Part shown: positions 18,460-35,742 of the stretch, piece after piece
Position numbering within the stretch: position 1 is the stretch's first letter
How the letters are laid out: the number at the start of each line of letters is the position of its first letter
Source: Paulinella micropora
Lineage: Eukaryota > Cercozoa > Imbricatea > Euglyphida
Direction of reading: 5' to 3'
Length of the DNA stretch: 37,730 bases
NCBI GenBank assembly: GCA_009731375.1
Contig: BJOX01000254.1
Location: forward strand, 305,478-343,207
The notes under the pieces: model-generated
The model's database searches: none
Told to the model about the DNA's origin: nothing
What the model saw: only the letters and a program-made list of their open reading frames with translations
Program-made: the position numbers and the translations under genes

Positions 18460-18548
18460 CGTTTGATTTCCTTCTCTCTATTGAATTTTTACCATCGGTC
18501 TCTTTTCATTATTCTTTAACATAATACATCCTTTTGAAATTGTAAATC

Positions 18549-18606
18549 TACGGGGAGCTTTGCCCCCCGCACCCCCTTCGTTTGGGTTGTAGGGGCTTGC
18601 CCCTAC
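18549..18606. repeat. Palindromic element near the right end of the viral segment
   Basis: CGGGGAGCTTTGCCCCCCG is followed by ACCCCC..GGGTT and GTAGGGGCTTGCCCCTAC (18589-18606, identical to 6736-6753). It is the last recognisably viral-type sequence before the microsatellite. Confidence 0.6.
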
Positions 18607-18759
18607 ATTTGTCATCCTGTCTGTGTCTTTATATTTTAACGGTATTATTTTAAATATTAAATTCTATTGCCTTTTTGTCCCGCGCGGGCCGACCGTGTGT
18701 GTCTCTGTGTGGCGGGGGTGTGTATTGAAAAACTGCCCCGAAGTGGCCCCCTATACTAC
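18607..18759. other. Virus-host transition zone, no gene seen
   Basis: An AT-rich stretch is followed by GC-rich CCCGCGCGGGCCGACCGTG and a GT-rich piece leading into AGT repeats. No terminal inverted repeat can be confirmed, because the left end of the element is outside the window. The junction lies here or inside the following array. Confidence 0.4.
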
Positions 18760-18776
18760 TGTAGTAGTAAGAGTTA

Positions 18777-18846
<70 letters not shown>

Positions 18847-18854
18847 CTAACTCT

Positions 18855-18913
<59 letters not shown>

Positions 18914-18920
18914 TAACTCT

Positions 18921-18955
<35 letters not shown>

Positions 18956-18997
18956 TAACTCTTACTACTACTACTATATTTATATATATATAATTAG

Positions 18998-19055
<58 letters not shown>

Positions 19056-19062
19056 AGATTTA

Positions 19063-19115
<53 letters not shown>

Positions 19116-19191
19116 AGAGTTAGAGTAGTAGTAGTAGAAGTAGTAGTAGTAGTAATAGTAAGAGTTAGAGTAGTAGTAGTAGTAAGAGTTA

Positions 19192-19242
<51 letters not shown>

Positions 19243-19290
19243 CAGTAGTAGTCGCAGTCGTAGTAGTAGTAGTAAGAGTAGAGTAGAGTG

Positions 19291-19353
<63 letters not shown>

Positions 19354-19442
19354 AGAGTTAGAGTAGAAGTAGTAGTGGTAAGAGTTAGAGTTAATATAGT
19401 AGTAGTAGTAGTAGTAGTAGTAGTTACTGTAGTAGTAGTAAC

Positions 19443-19483
<41 letters not shown>

Positions 19484-19520
19484 CAGTAGTAGTAAGAGTT
19501 AGAGTAAGAGTTAGAGAAGT

Positions 19521-19579
<59 letters not shown>

Positions 19580-19588
19580 TTTACGGTT
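18760..19588. repeat. AGT/ACT trinucleotide arrays with strand switches
   Basis: AGT units run to about 18845, then switch to the complement (CTA/ACT) to about 18975, then a short TATATATA spacer, then AGT again to 19588. The word AAGAGTTAGAG recurs at irregular intervals (and as CTCTAACTCTT in the switched part), giving a higher-order pattern. The switch at 18845 forms a large inverted repeat. Any reading frames here are repeat artefacts. Confidence 0.9.
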
Positions 19589-19607
19589 TGTCAACGTTTG
19601 CTTACTG

Positions 19608-21627
19608 ATGCATTTGGGAGATGGTCCAGGCAATGCTAAAGTAGCGGATGTGTGTCACTCAAGTGCATATGACGCATGCAGACTTTGTTTTTCTAGACAA
19701 GAACAGCTCTGGGACAAAAAAAAGTATTTCTGCGAAGATTTTAGATCCTTTCTTCCACAAGACTACAGATTTCTACAGGACCGCAGGTTCACTCCAATTA
19801 TGTGGACACAGGCACGACCTGCCCCCAAGACTGACACGTTCATGAGGTTTACTGGAGAAGTCATGGCAGAGATAAACAGGAACTTACCGCCAGAACAGGA
19901 GATGCTCCATTCTCACGGAGTCAAATGCATGCACGTGTTTGCTGAGTGCAAAAACTTTGACACAGTGCGAGATACTGGGTTAGATATTTTCCATTTATCC
20001 AAAAACTGGTGGGAAGCATTTATCAAGTTGACTGCGATAAGCGACAAAGGGAAAACAAAACTGTATGTGCCTGTCCCTAAATTTCGCGAGCCCAAGCGCA
20101 AGGCAGGTGAGATTGACAGCAAGTTTCTACAACGGGTTCAGGAACATCAAGAAAATCATGACGCAAAGTAAGAGCATGCACGCGTACGCATATGTTTTTT
20201 TCCCCTGTAACGCATATATTACAATGTATCTGATTTAATTATTATTTATGATTTAACAGAGTACGTTTAATTCAAGCAAACAATCGCTCAAGTACGCTTT
20301 TCGGCTCCACCCGGGAAGAACAGAAACTGATTGACAGGAGGTATGCTAGTGTGTTGGCACCCCGTGGATGGAAAGGCAGTGGCCTTCCTTACGCAAAAGG
20401 TCATTGTTCTTTCGTCAGAATAAGTTTTTTACATTCTGCACAATATTCAACGTATATTCTTGCTGATTCTGGGCCTGAATCCTTGCCACTCTCATCTGCA
20501 TTATATATTGTTTTGTTGTACCATGCGTAGGTGCTAGTATGAAAACAGCAGACTGCATGTTTTTTATTAAGTTTTGCTCATCATGGATTTTCAGTGGCAT
20601 TTTTACGGGACCCCAGTTGAAATGCTTGACGTTATTATTTTCGACCATGCGTTCATTGCTAGGGTGGAAAGTAGTAGCAGATGACATAGATTGGCTGGAG
20701 GAAACAATCTGGGAAAACTTAGTTGAAACTTCATTGCTCTTGCCATCTTCTATTCGCAACCTGTGGTGGCACTATATCGGTCATTACCCCCAACAAATGC
20801 GAGACTGGGGATCGCCCCTATCGCAGTCCACTGCCCGGGTGGAAAGAAGGGTTGGAGGTGCTGTAGAAATGTCTCGCACTTTTCGTGAGTCAGAAATCAC
20901 CATTTCCAGGAAGTTTGCACGACACAATCCTTTTCACGCTAACATCCACGAAGCGAAGCAAGAAATCAACGAAGGCGTCCTGGGGCCAAGAGTAGCACGA
21001 TATTCAGCACAGGACAACAGTATTCACAATTTCTTTTTGATCGCTGGTGAATCAGCTGGCAATTATATCAGAGCACAGAGCGGTGGTGGCGAGCAACCTG
21101 CAAGAATATTCAAACCTTCTGGTGAGGTGAAACACGATATCAATCTCTTCTTGCGTGAGCATCCTACCTCTTCGATATCCTGGGAGTCAACGTCGGAGTT
21201 CAAGATCGATGTTTATCGTCAATCTTACATACAGGGACATATGATGAGTTGCGCTGATGCAGAAAGAATTTCGAACTGCCGTGCTAGTTTTTTTGAAACT
21301 GTTCCTGGCATACATTCCTTTTCACCTCATGCTTTGGCAGGTCTCGGTAAAGATTTCACTTTGATCGGGCGAGTAGAAAGATACCTCAGAGTGTTGCTAA
21401 AATCATCGGACTGCTTTAACTGGGTCGAAATCGCGCAAGTACGCTTATTTAAATGGTCAGCGCCTTCCCGCGACGCACAAGAGCCAGAGTATTCAATTGA
21501 CACGGGGAAAGGAACTTATAGCTTACGTTTTTTACCACTGCAATTGATTCAGCACCTGACTATTTTAGCTCCTTGCCCAGTCAATCATAGGGGAGAAAGG
21601 AGATACTATGTCCTGCCTGTCGACTGA
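19608..21627 (+). CDS. Transposase-like gene (CACTA/Plavaka-type suspected), with introns
   Basis: Exon 1 (19608-20167) reads HLGDGPGNAKVADVCHSS then CRLCFSRQ, like the DxPAxxKVxGFxSHxxxxxCxxC segment of TNP2-type transposases. A 92-base intron with GTAAGA donor and TTTAACAG acceptor (20168-20259) joins in frame to VRLIQANNRSSTLFGSTREE and LIDRRYASVL, ending near 20398. After a second, unplaced intron an open frame runs to 21627 with QSTARVERRVGGAVEMS, RESEITISRKFAR and RYYVLPVD, recalling the DUF4218/4216 part of such transposons. I do not see catalytic residues I can assign. The 5' end probably lies upstream in the AGT array or is lost, so this may be a truncated copy. It could also be another host gene with similar Cys motifs. 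Confidence 0.45.
20168..20259 (+). other. Spliceosomal intron in the transposase-like gene
   Basis: Donor GTAAGA, a TTTAATTATTATTTATGA stretch and acceptor AACAG. The flanking exons join in frame (AA|A codon) and both stay open, whereas reading straight through meets a stop at the donor. Confidence 0.6.
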
Positions 21628-21858
21628 GATGCACCAGGTTACGGTTTCTTGCCAAGAACATAGTTAATAGTCAGCTTAATGTAGTGTTTTGCCTTCCCAT
21701 ACTTCCCTGTAGTCTGCGTTTTTCTGTCTTTAGTCAGCCTCGTTTTTCTACTAAGTTTCACCTTGTTACATGCACTCTGTTCAGCTCTACGAAAAGCAAG
21801 CGTTCTTTATTATTAAAAGTCGTTAAGTGGAAAATGTAAGTCGTCATCTCAGAAATTA

Positions 21859-21942
21859 CGTAGACGTGCTGCATAGTGCACAAGCAGTTGTTATAATTAT
21901 CGTAGACGTGCTGCATAGTGCACAAGCAGTTGTTATAATTAT
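21859..21942 (+). repeat. Perfect 42-bp tandem duplication
   Basis: Two identical 42-base units lie head to tail (21859-21900 and 21901-21942). Each contains GTGCTGCATAGTGCAC, itself nearly palindromic. Confidence 0.8.
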
Positions 21943-22018
21943 CTTATTAAATAATATATAGACATTAAATAACTTAGTTACTGTGTTGCGTGCTTGATTA
22001 CTTACAATTACCGTTAAA

Positions 22019-22500
22019 TTATTTGGTCCCTTTGGGACCAAACTGGTCGCATTGGGACTGACTCGGAATCAGTCCCGCTGAGACCAATTTACTACGATGA
22101 TTCTCTTTCTACTCTTATATACATATCTTGAGAATATTTTAAACATTTAATAACTTAAAAAGTTACGTTATATGTTTTTTACATAGATATTGATATTAAC
22201 ATCACTGTATTATAGCTTAGCAGAATGTCTGTGTTATTAGTTTCTGCAACTATATTTTCATAGTGATATATCCTGGTTTACAGTTGATATTAAAATTTTG
22301 ATTGTCAAGAGATTTTGTTAAGCGTACATAAAAGCTATAAGGACACAAAGAACTCGATCTGAAACGACTCTATTTTGATTTGTTTGGTTGTATGTATCAT
22401 ACTTTTACTTAAATATGTTCCAGACCTGGAATTTGGATATTCAGTCCCAAAGGGACTGAATTGGTCCCAACGGGACGGATTTAGTCCCAATGGGACTGCT
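22019..22500. repeat. Two clusters of GTCCC/GGGAC palindromes about 400 bp apart
   Basis: The left cluster has TTTGGTCCCTTTGGGACCAA and GGGACTGA..TCAGTCCC (about 22020-22090). The right cluster has TTCAGTCCCAAAGGGACTGA, TTGGTCCCAACGGGAC and TAGTCCCAATGGGACT (about 22440-22495). The two clusters are roughly inverted relative to each other, so they might be ends of a small non-autonomous element or a tandem palindrome array. Confidence 0.55.
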
Positions 22501-22878
22501 TTGTTTTTGTTGATATTAATTGAACTGAGAGTATATTATTAATATTATACATTTCGTTTTACAGTATTGATACAATATTATGATGATTGAGCTATGAAGA
22601 AAGATCAACAACTGTTTGTTTTAAGTGTCACAACAGGCGATCTCCAATTTGATAAAAAATAATTATTAAATTATTTATAATAGGCCATGGTAATATTAAT
22701 ATAATACAAAATAGGGCCGGCATGTAATAATAATACATTTAAAAATTTTACTTCTTCTGAACTAGTCATATTTTTAATAATAAAAACGGAAAACATGAAT
22801 TTTATACTTGTGTATTGAATTTAATTTCAAGTTACAATGATAATAGGAATGTGGTTTAATAAAGACAAATCAGTGTGC

Positions 22879-24030
22879 TCACCAATCTACAGTATTCTTC
22901 TTAATTTCAGATCTCTTCTTGCCAGCTAGCGAAACACAGAGGCTGTCCTTGCCGCTTTCATAGGTTGCGGCTTTGAATTTCGTGATTGCTTCTTCCAAGA
23001 TCGAGTACAACGTCTGACTGCTGCTGCTACTACTACTACTGCTGCTACTACTACTACTGCTGCTGCTACTACTACTGCTGCTACTACTAGTGCTACCACT
23101 ACCCCGCGAGGTTGATATTGTACGCATCTTATGGAGAGCTTTATGCAGTGCGAGGAATGTCACGTTCTTTGTGCAGTACTTTGCAGTATCATTCCAGACG
23201 TTTACGACATCTCTAGCTGCACTTATTCTGTTAGGTTTGTCACCAACTGCGTAAGGCGGATACCTTCCTGCATTATCAAAACAGCAAAAGAGTCCAATTC
23301 CAGCACTCGTCCAGGAATGATATCCCCACATATTTCTTGTTCCGTGTCTTCTGGATCAAGCAGTGCGCTGCGTCCGGTCCTGCACAGAAAAGTCGAAGAG
23401 AAAAAGATGCATATGATATATTATATATAGGGAGAGAGAGAGAGAGAGAGGTGGAGTTTTATCATGTTATAAATTACCAATGTATCACGAATTGATAGCG
23501 ACTTTTCGCTCGTCAGGGTGCGATCTTAGTGTTGCATGACCGAAATCGATCAATGCAGCACATAAATCCTGATACGGAGTCTGACCGCGCATAGTCTTCC
23601 GCGAAGGCATGAAATATATGTTGGCTGGCGAGAGATCCCTGTGCAAAAAATCTTCCTTTGCGAAAAGCAAGGCAAGATCGCAAAATGCGCGTAACATACT
23701 TAGACAGTCAAGTTCTGCGCGTTTGGGCGCAGTTGTGTGTGGATCCGTAAAAGGGAGTTCGAAATCCCACACCTTTCCGTCGCATCGACCATTGTGCATG
23801 ATCATAGAGAGAGAAGCCCCGACAAACCTCTCAAATGTAAAAACTCCTACGAGTCCTGCATGTGAGTCCACATCATGGTTGCCAAAGACTTCGACCTATC
23901 GAAAAAGAGAAAGAAAAGTTACTGAGAACCGTGAGTAGAGTAGCAGCAGCAGCAGTAGCAGCAGCAGCAGTAGCAGCAGCAGCAGCAGTAGCAGCAGCAG
24001 CAGTAGTAGTAGTACTAGTAGTAGTAGTAC

Positions 24031-24084
<54 letters not shown>

Positions 24085-24091
24085 TAGTAGC

Positions 24092-24129
<38 letters not shown>

Positions 24130-25062
24130 AAGGAAAAGAAAAAGAAGAAGAAGAAGAAGAAGAAGAAGAAGAAGAAGAAGAAGAAGAAGAAGAAGAAGAA
24201 GAAGAAGAAGAAGAAGAAGACATTACCACAGGGCAGGGTGCCCGACCGTTCAAGAGCGCTGTTTGAAATGCGTTGCTGGTGCTTACATGCGATAACCAAG
24301 CGATGTGATTCTCAATTTCGTCTCTGCACTCGAGTAAAACTCTTGCTGCTTTTGCTGAGTTTGCCTCGGAACGGGAGGACTTCAGGTGGCTGGGGTCGAT
24401 CCTGGTTTTTTTCAGGATGTAAAAAGGCCAAGCATCAGGATAAGTTTGTGTCGTGAATGCTGTCGGATTTCCATAGTAGGTAACATCACAGTAAGCTCCT
24501 TTCGCAAAGACTGCACCACGTGATCTTTGAACAGGTAGTGCAGCCGCAGGCAGCTTCTCTGATCTATTGCTTTTTTCAGCTCCTGCACTTGTGTTACGAG
24601 CTCAGAAAGTTGCTCCTGGTGATAGTTCTTAGTAAACATATTCTGTATAGATTCGTGTTTAAGAGCCTCAACCAAAGAGTCCTTGTTTTCAACTTGCCCC
24701 TCAAGATCCTTCACCTTCATTTGCAAGACTTGTACTTGCACTTTTAAAGATGACTCACTATCTCTCAGCTGTTTTAGCTCATGTTGTAACCGGGCTTCAG
24801 TCTCTTGCAAAAGCTCGAGTCTCGCTTGCAAACTCGACTCCCTATCCTTCAAAGCCCTGGACTCAGCTTGTGAGTCTTGTGCCTGTTGTTTAAAGTCATC
24901 GCTCTGTGCCATTTTTTTTCTTTTCTTCGCTCGGCTGTGCTTGTTGAAACATGTTTTGCAAACTGTCTTTGAGTGCATATCTTTTCCTGGCTTGGGTGAT
25001 GGGCCCCGGCACCCGGGCTGTTCACATGTGTAGTATACGTATGGTCCCAAACCCTTGAACAT
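22879..25062 (-). CDS. Host gene: zinc-binding and coiled-coil region plus protein kinase domain, multi-exon
   Basis: The first exon starts at the ATG at 25062. YYTCEQPGCRGPSPKPGK and TVCKTCFNKHSR give a zinc-binding set, then a long heptad-rich coiled coil to about 24500. There the coding frame changes (intron or indel), continuing GAYCDVTYYGNPTAF and DEIENHIAWLSH. A donor GTAAGC at 24286 and acceptor CGATAG at 23896 join in phase to VEVFGNHDVDSHAGLVGVF. The kinase core follows: FLHRDLSPANIYF (catalytic Asp, Asn) and AALIDFGHA (DFG). A second intron (about 23488-23380) leads to TGRSALLDPEDTEQEICGD and LELDSFAVLI. A likely one-base shift near 23290 precedes ISAARDVVNVWNDTAKY, a poly-Ser tract and a stop at 22879. 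HRDLSPAN and LIDFGHA recall FunK1-like fungal kinases. The gene may be a decayed or misassembled copy. Confidence 0.6.
23018..23095. repeat. TGC/ACT microsatellite read as poly-serine
   Basis: Mixed CTG/CTA/CTC trinucleotides. On the - strand they are AGC/AGT serine codons inside the last exon of the kinase gene, extending it by about 25 serines. Confidence 0.7.
23430..23451. repeat. GA dinucleotide run in a kinase intron
   Basis: A GAGAGA run within the second intron of the kinase gene, next to a TATATTATATATA stretch. Confidence 0.7.
23938..24219. repeat. AGC/AGT and GAA microsatellites filling a kinase intron
   Basis: AGC/AGT units to about 24128, then GAA units to 24219. They occupy most of the 391-base intron 23896-24286, so the long one-residue reading frames across them are artefacts. 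Confidence 0.85.
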
Positions 25063-25075
25063 GTGTAGTATCTAC

Positions 25076-25163
<88 letters not shown>

Positions 25164-25180
25164 CACACACACACATGCAG

Positions 25181-25238
25181 AGAAGCTTATCCCCTCAAGG
25201 ACAGCTTCCTGAGTTCTTCCCCTAAGGGAGAACAGTGT
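25181..25238 (+). repeat. Dispersed repeat B, copy 1
   Basis: Core AGAAGCTTATCCCCTCAAGG, then ACAGCTTCCTGAGTTCTTCC and CCTAAGGGAGAACAGTGT. After it comes a further shared tail (CACATTTATTATGTTGCGAA...ACTCAGCTACAAACACAC) leading into a TAG array. Confidence 0.8.
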
Positions 25239-25301
25239 AGCACATTTATTATGTTGCGAATGTAGGTAGATACTCAGCTACAAACACACACAAACACACA
25301 C

Positions 25302-25350
<49 letters not shown>

Positions 25351-25440
25351 CTAGTAGTACTAGTAGTAGTAGTGGTAGTAGTGGTAGTAGTGGTAGTAGT
25401 GGTAGTAGTGGTAGTAGCACACACACACACACACACACGC

Positions 25441-25500
25441 AGAAAAGCTTATCCCCTCAAGGACAGCTTCCTAAGTTCTTTCGCTAAGGGAGAACAGTGT
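25441..25500 (+). repeat. Dispersed repeat B, copy 2
   Basis: Same core as copy 1 with TTTCGC in place of TTCCCC. It is followed by an AAACAAACCAACC and CAACAACGTAAC stretch that also precedes repeat C at 32790-32870. Confidence 0.8.
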
Positions 25501-25649
25501 AGCACATTTATTAATGGTGGCAAGTGTAAGTAGAAACAAACAAACCAACCATACCAACAACAACGTAACAACAACGTAATAACCACAACAACAACTACAA
25601 CAAAAACAAAAATCTCCGCGGGGGGGGGGGGGGGGGGGGGGGGGGGGGN

Positions 25650-25763
25650 NNNNNNNNNNNNNNNNNNNNNNNNNNNNNNNNNNNNNNNNNNNNNNNNNNN
25701 NNNNNNNNNNNNNNNNNNNNNNNNNNNNNNNNNNNNNNNNNNNNNNNNNNNNNNNNNNNNNNN
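25650..25763. other. Assembly gap between two G homopolymers
   Basis: 114 N flanked by runs of G on both sides (25621-25649 and 25774-25801). The gap is probably caused by the homopolymer. Confidence 0.95.
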
Positions 25764-25800
25764 ACACAAGGTGGGGGGGGGGGGGGGGGGGGGGGGGGGG

Positions 25801-25932
25801 GTGCGCGTGTGTGGCAACTCCCCTAAGATAAATATTTGCGTGCATTCCAAAACAATTATATCGGCATCAACATCATGCCTGGGGCTAGCTCCCCTGCAAA
25901 TATAAGCTCCCAACTCCTTCTCGTTCGCATAA
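25801..25932 (+). repeat. Dispersed repeat C, copy 1
   Basis: GTGTGTGGCAACTCCCCTAA, then ATATTTGCGTGCATTCCAAA, TCATGCCTGGGGCTAGCTCC and CTCCTTCTCGTTCGCA. It is near-identical to 32882-33012 and 33074-33180, and sits after a G homopolymer. Confidence 0.8.
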
Positions 25933-26006
25933 ATGTGCTACACTGTTCTGCAAGTGTAGGTAGATACTCAGCTGCAAACACACACACACACACAAACGTG
26001 CACAAC

Positions 26007-26055
<49 letters not shown>

Positions 26056-26100
26056 AGTAGCAGTAGCAGTAGCAGTAGCAGTAGCAGCAGTAGTAGTAGC

Positions 26101-26162
<62 letters not shown>

Positions 26163-26211
26163 AAGTAGAAGTAGAAGTAGTAGCAGTAGTAGCACACACA
26201 CACACATGCAG

Positions 26212-26269
26212 AGAAGCTTATCCCCTCAAGGACAGCTTCCTAAGTTCTTCCCCTAAGGGAGAACAGTGT
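26212..26269 (+). repeat. Dispersed repeat B, copy 3
   Basis: Same core as the copy at 25181, with the same GTTGCGAATGTAGG tail and CA/TAG flanks. Confidence 0.8.
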
Positions 26270-26332
26270 AGCACATTTATTATGTTGCGAATGTAGGTAG
26301 ATACTCAGCTATAAACACACACAAACACACAC

Positions 26333-26367
<35 letters not shown>

Positions 26368-26370
26368 CAG

Positions 26371-26665
26371 AAGGGAAAGGAGAAGGCAAAGGAGTAGAGA
26401 AGGTATACCAGATGGAGAACGTGGCGCAGAGGAAGGTGATGCCTGTTTCTCGCGTGCCTGATTGTCTAAAAGGGTGACAAAAAACTAAATAAACAAATTA
26501 GTAACGAACAACTACAACAACAAGAAAAGAGAAAGGAAAGGAGCAGGGAAAGTAGAAAGGAAAGGAATTGAAAGAAAGAAAGAAAAAAGACAGAAAGGAA
26601 GGAAAGAAGGAAGAACATACGCAGTATCTACGTAGGAAAGAACGAAGGAAAGAAGGAGTATGTAC

Positions 26666-26745
<80 letters not shown>

Positions 26746-26948
26746 GAGAGAGGCTCATCCCCTCAAGGACAGCTTCACAAGTTCTTTCCCTAAGGGAGAA
26801 CAGTGTAGGAGGAGAAAGCAAAGGAGGAAGGAAAATAGAAGGCAAGAGAGGAGAAAGGAAATAGGAATGGAAAGGAGAAGGGAAAGGAGGAAGTACTAGC
26901 AGTAGCAGACAAACACACACACAAACAAACACACACACACACACACAG
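26371..26948. other. Purine-rich spacer, no certain gene
   Basis: Dominated by GGAAA/AAGGA-type low complexity, a TAG run (26668-26700) and a GA run (26704-26752). A short piece at 26405-26470 (MENVAQRKVMPVSRVPDC) could be an exon of the following gene, but its splice sites are not convincing. Confidence 0.5.
26751..26808 (+). repeat. Dispersed repeat B, copy 4 (diverged)
   Basis: AGGCTCATCCCCTCAAGGAC then AGCTTCACAAGTTCTTTCCC. Same core with a few changes, after a GA microsatellite. Confidence 0.7.
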
Positions 26949-34639
<7,691 letters not shown>

Positions 34640-34679
34640 AGTCTGATTGTGTCGTGATATATAGGCACGTAGTTTTTTC

Positions 34680-34685
34680 AATAAA
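34680..34685 (+). terminator. Polyadenylation signal
   Basis: AATAAA lies 41 bases after the TAA at 34637-34639, consistent with the 3' end of the multi-exon gene. Confidence 0.6.
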
Positions 34686-35052
34686 AGAGTAAAAGAGCAA
34701 CTAACCAAACGCTTCATGCCGCCCTGTCCTGACTTGGTCCTGCTGTTGGCTGTGCATGCTGTATGTTGTTGTTGTTGTTGTTGTTGTTTTTGTTGCTTCT
34801 GGAGTTAGTAACGTTGTATTATTCTTGTTTATCTCAGTCAGCTCAGCCTGCTTCAGCTTCAGCTGGCACCGTTGACCTTACGGATGGCGTATCTAAGTCA
34901 GGATCTCAGGCATGTTGCCCTTTCCCTCGTCCTTTCCCTCCTCTCCCCTTCTCCTTTCCCGTCTCTTTTCCTTTCTTCTTGTCCTTTCCTTCGTCCTTTC
35001 CCTCCTCTCCCCTTCTCCTTTCCCGTCTCTTTTCCTTTCTTCTTTCCTGAAC

Positions 35053-35072
35053 CACTATAACTACTACTACTA

Positions 35073-35105
<33 letters not shown>

Positions 35106-35106
35106 G

Positions 35107-35203
<97 letters not shown>

Positions 35204-35238
35204 GCTACTGCTACGACTTAATATGCTAAACTAATATA

Positions 35239-35270
<32 letters not shown>
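35053..35270. repeat. ACT microsatellite
   Basis: ACT/CTA units with rare interruptions (CCACTA, TACGAC) and an AT-rich break at 35220-35238. It is followed by CATCAAC/CATCAAT units to 35320. Confidence 0.9.
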
Positions 35271-35271
<1 letters not shown>

Positions 35272-35342
35272 CATCAACCATCAATCATCAACCATCAATC
35301 ATCAATAATCCATCAGCAATAGGTAATAAACAATAAACAACA

Positions 35343-35399
35343 CACTGTTCTCCCTCAGGGGAAGAACTTAGGAGGCTGTCCTTGAGGGGATGAGCTTCT
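35343..35399 (-). repeat. Dispersed repeat B, inverted copy
   Basis: CACTGTTCTCCCTCAGGGGA then AGAACTTAGGAGGCTGTCCT. Core as elsewhere, after an AATAAACAATAAACAAC stretch. Confidence 0.8.
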
Positions 35400-35742
35400 C
35401 TACCTAATTGTATATATACTATACTACTGCATGGTACTACTGCATATGTGTATGTGTATATATGCTCCTTTCCTTTCTTCTTTCCCTTCTCCTTGCATTT
35501 GCATGCTGTAATCACAGATTACATTACATTATCATGTATTGTACTGTACAGAAGAGAGCCACCGGCAGGCAAAAGTCCCTTCTCCTTTCCCTTCTCCTCA
35601 TTTCCCTCTTCTTTTCCCTCCTTTCCCTCCTCTTCCCTTCTCCTTTCCCTCCTCTTCCCTTCTCCTTTCCCTCCTCTTCCCTTCTCCTTTCCCTCCTCTT
35701 CCCTTCTCTTTTCCCTCCTCTTCCCTTCTCTTACGGTTGTTG

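Larger units (their letters stand above)
21628..22878. other. AT-rich stretch without a gene
   Basis: No coding frame can be supported. It contains a 42-bp tandem duplication and two clusters of GTCCC/GGGAC palindromes, listed separately. The rest is AT-rich with many TTATTAAT-type words. Confidence 0.6.
25076..26370. repeat. Host microsatellite field
   Basis: Arrays of TAG (25076-25163, 25301-25418, 26008-26185, 26332-26366), with CA runs (25164-25176, 25420-25438, 25980-25996, 26192-26206) and G homopolymers flanking a gap. Copies of dispersed repeat B separate the arrays. No gene is supported. Confidence 0.85.

Noticed and set aside
18760-19588. CRISPR array or telomere
   Set aside because: There are no spacers of constant length and no cas genes. 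The unit is a trinucleotide, and TTAGAG-like words are irregular and not terminal.
20415-20759. A 114-residue - strand gene
   Set aside because: It overlaps the transposase-like gene on the other strand, has no recognisable motif and is probably antisense to its second intron and exon.
24030-24299. Poly-Phe/Tyr, poly-Ser/Thr and poly-Val/Glu frames
   Set aside because: They are readings of AGT and GAA microsatellites inside an intron whose donor and acceptor join the flanking exons in phase.
25449-25913. A Pro-rich protein across the gap
   Set aside because: The frame consists of G/C homopolymers and N. No independent coding signal.
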